Below are positions 26,008 through 35,086 of a stretch of DNA of 64,000 nucleotides, piece after piece. The notes under the pieces are model-generated. The model searched no databases and had not been told where the DNA came from. It was given only the letters and a program-made list of their open reading frames with translations. Both the position numbers and the translations under genes were made by a program. Location: assembly GCF_002245895.1 (NCBI RefSeq), contig NZ_NPJZ01000002.1, forward strand, positions 186,001-250,000, read 5' to 3'. How positions within the stretch are numbered: the first letter of the stretch is position 1; each line of letters opens with the position of its first letter. The DNA is from Rhodococcus sp. OK302 (GTDB lineage: Bacteria; Actinomycetota; Actinomycetes; Mycobacteriales; Mycobacteriaceae).

Positions 26008-26482
26008 CACAAGGCCGATCCGCGACAATCTGCGATCAGTGCTGATACCGAAACACCGTTGATCTCACAGCGGAGATATCGACGAACTGAGGACCGAAAT
26101 CACCACCCAGTTCGCTGCGCGATAACCGATGAAACCGTCCACGCTCAGGGATCCCGGCTCACTGTGACACACCAGGAACGGGTTTGACCCGCGCCGGAAG
26201 ATCTCGTCGAAAGCGTAGAAAAAAGTCAAGAAGGGCCTGGATCCGTACTGACTTCGATGCTAATTTCGTCAGTGCACAGTCGGCTGCGGCCGCGCGTGGC
26301 GGGCGCACAGGTGACAGGGAGGTGCACAGCTGTGCGGCACACCAACCCCGACATTTACTATCGATGCGACTCGGATGACCGTCGGTCCGTCACTGCCCCG
26401 GATACCGGGGAATGGATCCGATGGCCTAATTCCAGCCCCCTCGCCCGTTGGTGGCAGGAAACGATGACATGCGGAGAACGCA
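26008..26482. other. stretch downstream of tRNA-Asn
   Basis: I see no integrase, attachment-site duplication or gene in this stretch. It is moderately GC-rich, with several short frames of unlikely composition. Confidence 0.3.
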
Positions 26483-26701
26483 ATGCGACACGATGACTGG
26501 CATGCCCCTCGGAATTGGTTGTTCCGGTGCAGTCGATGCGACCACTGGTACCGCACGGCTGCCCGGAACGAGTCCGCCGCAGATTTTTCGGCCCGCACCA
26601 ATGGCTGGGTCGTGGGAGAAAACCCGTTATGTCCCGGATGCGCCAGCGTTGCCATCCCTCACCCAGACACCAACACATCCATCGATATCAACGCTGCGTA
26701 G
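26483..26701 (+). CDS. small zinc-ribbon-like protein
   Basis: The 72-residue protein begins MRHDDWHAPRNWLFRCSRCD and has a second pair in NPLCPGCASVAIP, giving CxxC-x29-CxxC spacing, typical of a small zinc ribbon. ATG 26483 follows GGAG (26473-26476) with a six-base spacing. The composition is ordinary for a folded protein rather than a shadow frame. It is convergent with the decarboxylase group. No family name can be assigned. Confidence 0.55.
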   Translation: MRHDDWHAPRNWLFRCSRCDHWYRTAARNESAADFSARTNGWVVGENPLCPGCASVAIPHPDTNTSIDINAA

Positions 26702-26933
26702 CGAAACATATCCGGCGCTTCTCCGGGCCAGGTAGCAGGCGTCGGCGAAACGCCGATGCTCCATTCGAGAAAAGAGAGCCTGCCGAGCGGTTCGCTCTGT
26801 TCAGTGCATCGAGATCGGTGTCGGTGGGAAGGTTCTGTTGCGGATCGTCACTCATTTCTCGTTCTCCTGCGCGTCGTGCAATCGTATCGCTGGCCTGCGT
26901 CGTCAGTTCTCGCAGACGAGCGCGGTAGTTCAT
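26688..26933 (-). CDS. small hypothetical protein coupled to the decarboxylase
   Basis: The 81-residue frame starts MNYRARLRELTTQASDTIAR and contains DDPQQNLPTDTDLDALNRAN followed by a basic tail. Its ATG at 26933 overlaps the decarboxylase stop in an ATGA, the usual sign of translational coupling on the minus strand. It overlaps the end of the zinc-ribbon gene by 14 bases on the other strand. No family is recognised. Because the upstream gene is frameshifted, its expression may be affected. Confidence 0.5.
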   Translation of the reverse strand: MNYRARLRELTTQASDTIARRAGEREMSDDPQQNLPTDTDLDALNRANRSAGSLFSNGASAFRRRLLPGPEKRRICFATQR

Positions 26934-28383
26934 GCCACCACCCGGAACCAGTCCAATGCGGGATCGGTGGCGTCGGGTACTGCCATCCCCACACGGACGC
27001 CGGTTTTAAGGTAGTCGACCACCTCCTTGTTCAGGCATTCTCCGGGCACGACGACCGGAATCCCGGGCGGATAGGGCGTGAGTTGTTCGGCACCGATACG
27101 GCCGGGTGCCTGCTCACTCGGAATCATCTCGGTTCGTCCGAAGAACGCCTCGCGCGGAGAGATCACGGTGTCGAGTTGAAGGTCGGCCGGCGCCGCCAAC
27201 TCGATGTGCGGGGCGATCGGAAACGTCTGTGTCGCTGTGCACAGGTCGTCGAGAGCGTCCAGAAGCCGCCGGGTGGTCGAACGGTCATCGGCGGTAGAGA
27301 TCGTTGCCAGGATACGGCGATGATCACTCATCCCGACATCGATACGGTGTTGTGCCCGAAGCCAATCCGAACACTGATATCCGGATGCGCCGGTTCCGCT
27401 GACGTCGATGAGGATTTGCATCCGGTCGAGGTCGTGAGAGGCATGATGTCCCAACAATTCGGAATCGAGAACATCCAATCCGGGGAGGGATTCAATGTCC
27501 CTGCGTAGCGAATCGACGAGCGTGAGGGTCGAGTTGAGAAGCCTATGTCCGGACTCGACCATTTGTCGGCGCCATCCGTCCAAGGCCGAATAGATCAGGA
27601 CATTGGGGCTGGTCGTCATCAACAGGTCGGCGCATGCAGACAGGTGTGCGTCGTCGACCAGATCTCCTTGGACGTGGAACCTTGTTCGAAACCCATTCCC
27701 ATTTTGTGGACACTCACGACGCAGACGTCTGCACCTGCGTCCATGGCCCAGGTTGGCAAGCGCTCGTGGAACGGTAGGTGAGCACCCCATGCTTCGTCGA
27801 TGATCAGGGGTTTCCCCCGGCGGTGGCACACGTCGGCGATTGCTGCGATGTCCGCGCATGTTCCGTAGGGGCTCGGGCTGACGATCAATGCTCCCGCCGC
27901 ATCCGGGTGCTCGTTCCAGGCGTCGTGAACTTGCTGTGGCGACGGGGGATGCGAGAGGTGATGCGCAGCATCCCACTGCGGGGTTATCCACCGAGGGGTG
28001 ATGCCCGCAAAGATCAGCCCCGCGACGATCGACTTGTGACTGTCCCGGCCCAGGAGCATGCCGCCGGGGTGATTTCCGGCGACTGCCATCATCGCCGCTT
28101 TCACCGACAGGGAACTACCGCAGGTGGAGAAGAAGGCGTGGTCCGCGCCGACAGCGGCCGCCATCAGCTGCTCTGCTCGTGCAAGATAGCCGTTCGAGGA
28201 CTCTCGGTCGTCGAGCCCGGACGACGCAAGAACATCGTCGCGGAAGGGCTCACGTCCCAATACGGCGATTACCCGTCCATCTGTGCCCCGGCTCTGCCGG
28301 TGCCCCGGAGGAGTGAAGCCATAGCGCCCGAGCTGATGGTATTGCTTCAGAGCGTCCAGTAACGGGGCTTCACTTTGGTCCAT
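26930..28383 (-). pseudogene. Orn/Lys/Arg decarboxylase family protein, frameshifted
   Basis: From ATG 28383 the frame encodes LKQYHQLGRYGFTPPGHRQ, then DHAFFSTCGSSLSVKAAMMA, LGRDSHKS and LIIDEAWGAHLPFHE, and reaches the PLP-lysine segment SVHKMGMGFEQGS near 27690. The sense then continues in another frame as FHVQGDLVDDAHLSACADLL and runs to TGA 26930, ending TPYPPGIPVVVPGECLN and MAVPDATDP. Both halves are classic fold-type I basic amino acid decarboxylase. A deletion of a few bases at about 27676-27683, where GS-VFHVQGD should join, breaks the frame. The full protein would be about 483 residues. Confidence 0.8.
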
Positions 28384-28984
28384 GGAGGTGGACTACCCGC
28401 CAGGCTGGTAAAACATTCGATGCCCCAGAGCGCAGGAAGTCGGATCGAAGAAAGTGCGCACGAGCCGATTCGACAGGGCGATAGCTCCGGTTTACGAAGG
28501 TGGTCCGAACCGATCCCATACCCGGTGAGTCTTCAACAATTCGGTCACCGCGGCGAGCGCTGTTTCCGCATCGTCGTAGACCCTCTGCCGGATATGACCT
28601 CGACATCGACCCTTCCCGGTCGTGAGATCGAACTGTGGCGCAGGCGCTTGGGAAGCGATGGCGGATCCGAACAGAAAACCTCGAGGAAGCGCCGGTCGCC
28701 TGAAGAAGGCCACCAACCCGTTGCCCGGCATACGTCCGAGAAAAGAACGCGCGTGGGGCGCCGACACCGACCCTTCCAGGGACAACTGGACGCTGACCGA
28801 GTCGCGTCGGGTCGGGTCGCAACCCTGAGTGCACACGATCCCGACACTTTTCGATTGTGATATGCCCCACAATCGATTTGTGATCGCTGGACACGGGACA
28901 CACCTAGAACGGGTCTTCAACCGCAGGGCCTTCGAGGGCCGGACCAAGCCGATAGGTCCGCAACGCCAACGGAAAGGCCCAATC
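28384..28984. other. gene-poor stretch upstream of WS/DGAT; possible 79-residue minus-strand ORF
   Basis: A minus-strand frame 28731-28492 (LVAFFRRPALPRGFLFGS, then YDDAETALAAVTELLKTHRV) ends with protein-like sequence, but there is no good ribosome-binding site. I do not call it a gene. Nothing else is seen. Confidence 0.3.
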
Positions 28985-30385
28985 TTGCTGCTCCCGATGT
29001 CACCGACCGATTCGATGTTCCTGCTCGGCGAATCCCGCGACCATCCCATGCACGTCGGAGGCCTGGCCCTGTTCGAACCGCCGGACGGCGCCAACGCACG
29101 AGATGTGCGGGCGATGCTCGACGCGGCGCTCGCACGCGGCACCGTGGCCCCACTGCTACGAAAGCGGGCCCGCCGATCGGCGACCACTCTGGGCCAGTGG
29201 GGCTGGGACACCGACGTCGCAGTCGACCTCGACCACCACGTGCGCCACGACGCACTGCCGGCGCCCGGCGGGACCACCCAACTGATGGAACTGGTCGCCC
29301 GCCTGCACTCCGGACTGCTCGACCGCAGCCGCCCGCTGTGGGAGATGCACCTGATCGAGGGCCTCACCGACGGCCGTTTCGCGGTGTACATGAAGATCCA
29401 CCACGCCCTCGCCGACGGCGTGTCCGCAATGAAGCTGCTGCGCAGCGCGCTCAGCGAGGACCCCGACACCACCGGAATGCCCGCCCCGTGGGAGCCGCTG
29501 GTTCGCGAGCGCCCCGCCCTCCACCTGGTCCCGGACCCGCCCACCAGCAGCGCTGGCCGTCTCGACCTGCCCGCAGCGGCCTTGCGCGCCGCGAGAGGCG
29601 CCGCCGGAGACGTCGCGGGCATGCTGCCCGCGATCGCCGCCACCCTCGGCCGGGCCTCCCGTGGACACGGCGGCCCGCTCACCCTCTCCGCACCGAAGTC
29701 CATGCTGAACGTGCCGATCGGCGGCGCGCGCCGATTCGCGGCCCGGTCCTGGCCGCTCGAACGCCTCCGCCTTGTCGCCAAATTCGCCGACGCCACCGTC
29801 AACGACGTGGTCCTCGCGATGTGCTCCGGCGCCCTGCGCATCTACATGCGCGATCAGGGCGCACTGCCCACCGAACCGCTGATCGCAATGGTACCCGTCT
29901 CACTGCGCGGCGAACGACAGGAAACCAAGGCGGGCAACGAGATCGGGGTCCTGATGTGCAACCTCGCCACCCACCTCACCGACCCAGCGGGCCGCCTCGA
30001 TACGGTGCGCGCCTCCATGCGTGAAGGCAAGGACGCGATGCGCACCCGCAGCTCGGCGCAGATCCTGGCGATGAGCGCACTCGGCACCGCCCCACTCGCA
30101 CTCGGCATGTTCGGAATCGGCGGACCGATCCGCCCGCCGAACGTGATGATCTCCAACGTGCCCGGACCCAGCACTCCGCTGTACTGGAACGGCGCCCGGA
30201 TGAGCGCGCTGTACCCGCTGTCCATCCCCGTCGACGGGCAGGCCCTGAACATCACCTGCACCAGCACCGACGAGCAGATCGCGTTCGGACTGACCGCCTG
30301 CCGGCGCGCCCTGCCACCCCTGGCGCCCCTACTCGACCACCTCGACGACGAACTCGGAGACCTCGAGCAGGCCGTCGGCCTGTAG
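28985..30385 (+). CDS. wax ester synthase/diacylglycerol acyltransferase (WS/DGAT)
   Basis: The 466-residue enzyme starts MLLPMSPTDSMFLLGESRDH (the MSPxDxMF opening of the family) and carries the catalytic HHxxxDG motif in MKIHHALADGVSAMKLL near residue 140. Further family signatures are the NDVVLAMCSGALRIYM segment and MISNVPGPSTPLYWNGARM. It transfers an acyl group from CoA to a long-chain alcohol or diacylglycerol, making storage wax esters or triacylglycerol. I choose TTG 28985 because GGAAAGG lies at 28971-28977; ATG 28997 is the alternative. The frame is open further left without similarity. Confidence 0.9.
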   Translation: MLLPMSPTDSMFLLGESRDHPMHVGGLALFEPPDGANARDVRAMLDAALARGTVAPLLRKRARRSATTLGQWGWDTDVAVDLDHHVRHDALPAPGGTTQLMELVARLHSGLLDRSRPLWEMHLIEGLTDGRFAVYMKIHHALADGVSAMKLLRSALSEDPDTTGMPAPWEPLVRERPALHLVPDPPTSSAGRLDLPAAALRAARGAAGDVAGMLPAIAATLGRASRGHGGPLTLSAPKSMLNVPIGGARRFAARSWPLERLRLVAKFADATVNDVVLAMCSGALRIYMRDQGALPTEPLIAMVPVSLRGERQETKAGNEIGVLMCNLATHLTDPAGRLDTVRASMREGKDAMRTRSSAQILAMSALGTAPLALGMFGIGGPIRPPNVMISNVPGPSTPLYWNGARMSALYPLSIPVDGQALNITCTSTDEQIAFGLTACRRALPPLAPLLDHLDDELGDLEQAVGL

Positions 30386-30556
30386 AACCGCGCGGCAGTC
30401 GAGATGATTCGCTACCCGCACGTCGTCGTGGACACCCTGGCAGCGGTGTTCACTCTCGCCTGCATCACCCCCGAAGTCCGCTCAAAATTGACGAAGCCGA
30501 ATGAGAAGCCCTCCGGCGCAGCCGGATCCATCGAACAAACGACAGGAAGACCGCGC

Positions 30557-30706
30557 ATGACCACATCGAAGACACCGGCATTCCCCCGCCGCGCCGCACT
30601 TGGAGGGTCGATGAGTACCGAGCAGATCAAGGCCCGGATCGAGGCCATGTTCCCTGGCAGTCCGGCGCCCACTCCGAACGAATCCGGCGAGCGGAAGTCG
30701 GCATGA
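30557..30706 (+). CDS. 49-residue protein downstream of WS/DGAT
   Basis: ATG 30557 (upstream ACAGGAAGACC) opens a short frame MTTSKTPAFPRRAALGGSMS, then TEQIKARIEAMFPGSPAPTP and NESGERKSA. The middle STEQIKARIEAMFPG is a likely amphipathic helix. The stop TGA overlaps the start of the next micro-ORF (ATGA at 30703-30706). The coupling with a transmembrane partner and the position 171 bases after WS/DGAT suggest a small two-gene module. No family is known to me. Confidence 0.5.
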   Translation: MTTSKTPAFPRRAALGGSMSTEQIKARIEAMFPGSPAPTPNESGERKSA

Positions 30707-30843
30707 ACGCCAACGTGGCCGAGCTGTTGCTGGTGCTGGCCGCCGGGATCGGCGGAACCGCGGCGCTCCAGGCCGTCCTGCGGCGTCGCGGCAGCCGCCG
30801 CTCGTTCCGCTTGGGTGCACACCTGATGCAGCCGCACGAATAG
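30703..30843 (+). CDS. 46-residue single-span membrane protein
   Basis: ATG 30703 overlaps the preceding stop (ATGA). The product MNANVAELLLVLAAGIGGTA continues ALQAVLRRRGSRRSFRLGAH and ends LMQPHE. It has one hydrophobic segment (about residues 6-25) followed by a strongly basic stretch, consistent with an N-out, C-in single-span protein. It is too short for standard gene finders. The pairing with the 49-residue gene is the best evidence that both are real. Confidence 0.5.
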   Translation: MNANVAELLLVLAAGIGGTAALQAVLRRRGSRRSFRLGAHLMQPHE

Positions 30844-31065
30844 ACCGTTGACGACCCAGCGAGAGCCGGATTCCGTTCCACACCACTGCAACCCCCGCGC
30901 GATACGTCCGGCCCGTTCCGCGCGCCTGTCCGAGTCGGCGAGCTGTCTGCGTGTGCCCTTGTGCCGGGCGCCGGGCGCCGGCTCACAGACCAGGATCCGA
31001 TCGGACGGATTCCCGACGCGATCCGAGAAGTGACGGACGGATGATTCGACGGGCAGACTGGGCCC
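30844..31065. other. intergenic region before the AraC gene
   Basis: No gene is supported; it likely contains the promoter of the AraC-type gene at 31066. Confidence 0.3.
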
Positions 31066-31920
31066 ATGGCCACCATGGGCGAGACCAGACGAGGCAGTGA
31101 CACCCACTTGCGGTGGGAAGCAGTTGCCGCGACCCCGGCGCCCGCCCTTGCTGGCCTTGTTTCCCAGTACGGAGGTTTCCGGGAGATGTCGACAGCACCG
31201 ATCCTGCGTCGCGAGCTCCCCTCACCAAGCCTCGTACTCGTGATCAGCATCGCCGAACCACTGTCCCTCAGTCGCCCCAGCGGCGATCTGAGCACGTCAG
31301 CGGCATTGGTGGGCGTCGGCCGCACGGCAACCCTGGCCGCTCACAGCGGCACACAGACCATCCTCGAGGCACGGCTGTCGCCTCTGTCGACCCTGATGTT
31401 GTTCGGCGTCCCAGCCTCGGATCTGGCCGACCGCGTCGTCGACCTTGCCGATCTGTGGGACAGCGCGGAGGAGCTGGTCGGCCGCATCGCCGAGGCTGCG
31501 ACCTGGGCGGAACGATTTCACCTCCTGGATACGGTGCTGACGGAGCGGGCCCAGCGCGGACGAGACGTAGACCCAGTGCTGGCCTGTGCGTGGCAGCAAC
31601 TCCTCGGCAGTGGCGGCAACCTGAGCATGAGTGCCCTACACGACCAAACCGGTTGGAGCCGTAGGCGACTCGCCGACCGATTCCGCCAGCAGGTCGGCCT
31701 TACCCCCAAGGCTATGGGGCGGCTGGTGCGCTTCCATCGAGCGGTGAACCTGCTGCACCAACCCGGGCACCGCTCCCTGTCAGCGATCGCATTGACCTGC
31801 GGCTACTACGACCAGGCCCACCTGAACCGTGAGTTCCGGGAGTTGGCCGGCTGCCCTCCCGGTTCGTACCTGACCGGGTTGCATGCGGACGTTGCGGGCA
31901 CCGGCATGGCCGGAATCTGA
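31066..31920 (+). CDS. AraC family transcriptional regulator
   Basis: The 284-residue regulator has a C-terminal AraC double helix-turn-helix: LSMSALHDQTGWSRRRLADR, FRQQVGLTPKAMGRLVRFHR, then SLSAIALTCGYYDQAHLNRE followed by FRELAGCPPGSYL at about residues 185-270. The N-terminal 170 residues resemble the DUF6597-like sensor found in many actinobacterial members. It lies immediately before a VOC-family gene on the same strand (98 bases apart), which it may regulate. ATG 31066 has two alternatives close by (31072). Confidence 0.87.
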   Translation: MATMGETRRGSDTHLRWEAVAATPAPALAGLVSQYGGFREMSTAPILRRELPSPSLVLVISIAEPLSLSRPSGDLSTSAALVGVGRTATLAAHSGTQTILEARLSPLSTLMLFGVPASDLADRVVDLADLWDSAEELVGRIAEAATWAERFHLLDTVLTERAQRGRDVDPVLACAWQQLLGSGGNLSMSALHDQTGWSRRRLADRFRQQVGLTPKAMGRLVRFHRAVNLLHQPGHRSLSAIALTCGYYDQAHLNREFRELAGCPPGSYLTGLHADVAGTGMAGI

Positions 31921-32018
31921 CACCGGCTCCGATCGTTCGCGTGACACAAACGTCCAAGACCCCGGCCGTGGACACTCCTACGGTGACCAGTATCAATCAC
32001 CGACAAATAGGAGCTGAC

Positions 32019-32357
32019 GTGCACGGCGAGCTGACTTTCTTCGAGATCGGCGTCCCCGACTCGGGGCGGGCGCAGGAATTCTACGGGCGACTCTTCGGAT
32101 GGGAGTTCCCGCCAATCGGCGTGGGCGACGAGGTCTCGATCAGGACGCCCACCACCATGGCTGGGCTACACGACCAAGATGCCGAAGCGCGCATCGCGAT
32201 GTACTTCTCCGTGGACGACATCGAATCGGCTGTGCGTACCGTCCGAGCGTTGGGCGGCACCGCCGAGGACCCGCGACCCGAAGAGGCGGGGTTTGGACGG
32301 TTCACCGCGTGCACCGACGACCAGGGGGTGCAGTTCGGTCTGCACCAACGTCAATGA
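32019..32357 (+). CDS. VOC (glyoxalase/bleomycin resistance) family protein
   Basis: The 112-residue protein starts (GTG) HGELTFFEIGVPDSGRAQEF and continues YGRLFGWEFPPIGVGDEVSI, with the second half AMYFSVDDIESAVRTVRALG, GTAEDPRPEEAGFGRFTACT and DDQGVQFGLHQ. Two beta-alpha-beta-beta-beta units and the YxxLFGW segment are typical of the VOC fold. GTG 32019 is preceded by TAGGAG; an earlier GTG at 31941 adds 26 residues without family similarity. These proteins bind metal or small electrophiles; the ligand is unknown. Confidence 0.8.
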   Translation: MHGELTFFEIGVPDSGRAQEFYGRLFGWEFPPIGVGDEVSIRTPTTMAGLHDQDAEARIAMYFSVDDIESAVRTVRALGGTAEDPRPEEAGFGRFTACTDDQGVQFGLHQRQ

Positions 32358-32611
32358 CGTGGAGCACACCCATCACGCACGCCGAGTGATGTCCAATTAC
32401 TCACGTCAGTCGTTCACGACCGTTCCTCGACTACGAGATACGGCGAGTACTGGTCCCTACCAATGTGATTGAGTCTCTCCACCCCCCGGAATCGGACGGC
32501 AAATGAAATCGCGCGGGCATTTTCCCACCGAAGCAGCCGCGCTGAAATACCCGACGCGTTCGCCGTACCCGACAGCTAGGGTCAGGCAGCATGGATCATG
32601 CGGCAAGAAGC
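32358..32611. other. convergent intergenic region
   Basis: No gene or clear terminator hairpin was recognised between the VOC gene and the convergent PadR-GyrI gene. Confidence 0.3.
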
Positions 32612-33811
32612 CTAATCGGATAGACCCGACCGAAGAGAAATAGACATACTTGGATCAGCGGAAGCAGATCGGACGGGTTGGCGGATAATCGTCCGGAGTT
32701 TTTCCGGAGCGCTCTTACGGGCATCGCTGAGATAAATTTCGTGATGATCACCGTTGAACTCCAGTTCATGTTCGGGCATGAACTCGTCATGCAGTCGGGC
32801 GAGCGTGGGTGCTTCGTCGTCGTAAGATCCGATGTGCAGGATCTGCACGGATAGGCCTTCGGTGAGGGTGATTGGATGCACTCGGTCGATTGCGGGGAGG
32901 GCCTTCTTGGCGGAGGCGGCTGCGCACGCATGCTCGATGTCGGCGGCGGTGATCCACTCTGGCTGCACGATCATCATCGTCCAGTTCCATGAGTCCTTGT
33001 CGCCGGCGGTGAAACTGTTCATGTCAGAGGCGCGCCACAGTCCTTCAAGTGGAGCAACTACGAAGTCTCGATCGTGTGTGTTCTTACTCGCGAACTTGAT
33101 CGTGTACGCGGTGGCGTACAACGCTTCGACGGCGGCGACATATTCAGGTGAGGCGTTTGGGTTGCCGTGTCCGTCGACAGCGATGTAGTTCAGCGAGGGG
33201 ACGTTGACAAGGGAAAATTCTTTTCTGGTCGGTGCGTACAGTTCTTTGAATGCCTTCTTGATGTCGTACTTGTCCATACTGATGCCTTTGTGTCGGGCGA
33301 GGAGTTCCTCGGTCCAATGGATGTCGGCCAGGATCATCGCTTCGCTGTAGCTGAAGAGCGCGACTGCCTGATCGGGAAGTGGTGATTGTTCGTGCGATCG
33401 GGTGTGTAGTACGTCGAGTTGCGTCCGGAGACGGGTAATTCGACTTCTCAGGCGATCGGTGACTTGCGGCACGCCAAGATCCGGACTGTTGGCGATTCCG
33501 ATCAGGGCCCTGACTCGGATCGGACTGAGCGTGTCGATGGCATCGAGCGTCTGCGAAGTCGCCTGCGCATTCCCCTCTGTGGTGAGCCGATACGTCGTCC
33601 GGCGCGAGCGAGGCTCGGCCGAAGTGGTCGGCTCGATGAGACCTTTCCGTGCGAGTTTGTCGAGGAGGTAGTAGATCGAGGAGAACCCCAGCGAGGTCCA
33701 TTCCCGTATGCCTCGTTCCTCGATGGTGCGGTCGAGTTCGTATCCGTGCCGAGGACGCTCGAGCAGTAGTCCGAGCAGGGTCAGTTCTGCATCCGTCAGT
33801 TGATCAGCCAC
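32612..33811 (-). CDS. PadR-GyrI fusion regulator
   Basis: The 399-residue product joins two domains. Residues 1-180 are a PadR winged helix and C-terminal helices (LLGLLLERPRHGYELDRTIE, SLGFSSIYYLLDKLARKGLI, then SEAMILADIHWTEELLARHK). Residues 184-395 are a GyrI-like small-molecule domain beginning MDKYDIKKAFKELYAPTRKE and ending HHEIYLSDARKSAPEKLRTI; this domain usually forms a separate protein of about 205 residues. The start is GTG 33811, directly behind a 26-bp palindrome with no Shine-Dalgarno, so the transcript may be leaderless. A ligand-sensing repressor is the likely role. The internal Met at the domain border could also start a free GyrI protein. Confidence 0.82.
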   Translation of the reverse strand: MADQLTDAELTLLGLLLERPRHGYELDRTIEERGIREWTSLGFSSIYYLLDKLARKGLIEPTTSAEPRSRRTTYRLTTEGNAQATSQTLDAIDTLSPIRVRALIGIANSPDLGVPQVTDRLRSRITRLRTQLDVLHTRSHEQSPLPDQAVALFSYSEAMILADIHWTEELLARHKGISMDKYDIKKAFKELYAPTRKEFSLVNVPSLNYIAVDGHGNPNASPEYVAAVEALYATAYTIKFASKNTHDRDFVVAPLEGLWRASDMNSFTAGDKDSWNWTMMIVQPEWITAADIEHACAAASAKKALPAIDRVHPITLTEGLSVQILHIGSYDDEAPTLARLHDEFMPEHELEFNGDHHEIYLSDARKSAPEKLRTIIRQPVRSASADPSMSISLRSGLSD

Positions 33812-33812
33812 G

Positions 33813-33838
33813 AAGTTACTCTAGCGCTAGAGTAACTT
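33813..33838. promoter_or_regulatory. 26-bp perfect palindrome, candidate PadR operator
   Basis: The half-site AAGTTACTCTAGC is followed directly by its exact complement GCTAGAGTAACTT. It begins one base upstream of the GTG start of the PadR-GyrI gene, so a bound repressor would block the promoter or transcription start. Confidence 0.75.
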
Positions 33839-33996
33839 TTTTGTGGCAACTTCTGGAACTACTGTCGGTCGAGTTCAACGATGAGGGTTGAGTGCCAACG
33901 AGAGGTGAATGGGCATCCGGAAAAGTGGTGACATGCCCCTGAACGCGGACAAGGACGGTTGCGCATGCACGACCGAGGTGAACCGTTTCATCACCC

Positions 33997-34213
33997 GGAC
34001 ACCGACATCGTCGAATACCTCGACGACCTGGCACTGAAAAAGCTACTACGGAGCGCGAACGGACTCTCCGCAGCATCGCTGGAGCTGCTCGTCAATCTGG
34101 CCACCAAATTCCGCATCTCCGATCACCGTCCCGCGGTCCCAGCAGATTCACCGTCCTACGCCCGACCATCCGAAGCAGCGGTCGGACCCCACTGCACTAC
34201 GTCGGAGAAGTAG
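33997..34213 (+). pseudogene. EspR-like gene, truncated copy A
   Basis: From 33997 the sequence matches the 3' part of the EspR-like gene at 47245: DIVEYLDDLALKKLLRSANG, LSAASLELLVNLATKFRISD and a tail ending CTTSEK. The N-terminal helix-turn-helix is missing. ATG 33959 or 33965 would give an 83- or 85-residue protein, but the first 15 residues are unrelated. The repeat continues past the stop to about 34333. It is a 5'-truncated duplicate. Confidence 0.75.
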
Positions 34214-34476
34214 GCCTGGCGCTGCTTTCCACCTCGGTTCCAACACACCACCCCGCCACCAACCACCGAAGAAAACGCATACGGGCACTGCTCGGAATGA
34301 CCATCGAAACCACCATCGTCCTCGGCTGTATCGCCTCCCGCCGTCGCCTACTGGGCAGCCTGACCGAACAATCACCGGTCGACAACCCCACACGGTCAAG
34401 CCCGCCACAGGCCTGTACCGAAGTGGATCTGGCTGCCCCGGTTCATGGGTACACACCCGACGGAGTTGTTCAGTGA
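34214..34476 (+). other. downstream part of repeat A with a conserved short frame
   Basis: A plus-strand frame parallel to that behind the intact EspR-like gene reads NHRRKRIRALLGMTIETTIV and LGCIAS, then diverges into unrelated sequence ending at TGA 34476. The hydrophobic TIETTIVLGCIAS segment is shared by both copies. No start codon is obvious. Confidence 0.35.
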
Positions 34477-34792
34477 GCCTGACTTCGTTGACGGTGAAAA
34501 CGCTTCGGGATTCCGAGTCGATTTCCTGGTGAAGCCGATATCCCGACATCGTTCGGTTCCGAGCCCAAGTCGGTGGGACTCCGCTACCAGCGCCCTCTCG
34601 ACGTAGTAGTCCAGAACTACCAGTACGTAAGTGGTGCACATCACATGCGGTGGGTACGTTCGACGGCGATGGTTGGTCGTAGGTCGGTATTGAGAGGGAC
34701 GACCAACCGCAGTCCCCACCCGCCTGCCCCACCCAGGCCGGCGGGGACACCGACAAGAAGGGTCCACTCAAACGACGAAATTCCCCAACGTC

Positions 34793-34837
34793 CGCAATCT
34801 TCGCAATCTTCGGAAGATTCGGAAGATTCGGAAGATT
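34793..34837. repeat. 9-bp tandem array
   Basis: Two units of CGCAATCTT are followed directly by three units of CGGAAGATT. The junction AATCTTCGGAAGATT is itself nearly palindromic. Confidence 0.8.
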
Positions 34838-34945
34838 CGGTCACCATGGTCGTCGTGGTGGCGGCGCCTTGATGGTCGAGGCGATTTACGCGCGGGACGG
34901 CCACAGGCGCCGGAAGCCGGCGTAGTTCTGCCGCCGAACGGCCAG

Positions 34946-34979
34946 CTGGCATATACAAACCCCTGGCATATACAAACCC
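34946..34979. repeat. 17-bp tandem duplication
   Basis: CTGGCATATACAAACCC occurs twice in direct head-to-tail arrangement with no mismatch. Confidence 0.85.
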
Positions 34980-35086
34980 GGAGTGACACCGATCATCTTC
35001 AAGAAACCCACGGCCAACAAACCGGCAGAGCCGTCCTCCGCATGAGAGACACCCGGACGGCACCAACCGAATCATTTCGATGAACG

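Larger units (their letters stand above)
34477..35086. other. gene-poor stretch with short tandem repeats
   Basis: No gene is recognised. It contains a 9-bp array at 34793-34837 and a duplicated 17-bp unit at 34946-34979. A minus-strand frame (VLVVLDYYVERALVAESHRL near 34640-34570) is partly protein-like and may be mobile-element debris. Confidence 0.35.

Noticed and set aside
28492..29841. 449-residue minus-strand frame
   Set aside because: Mostly antisense to WS/DGAT with Arg/Ser-rich composition. Only the last 79 codons look protein-like, and these lack a ribosome-binding site.
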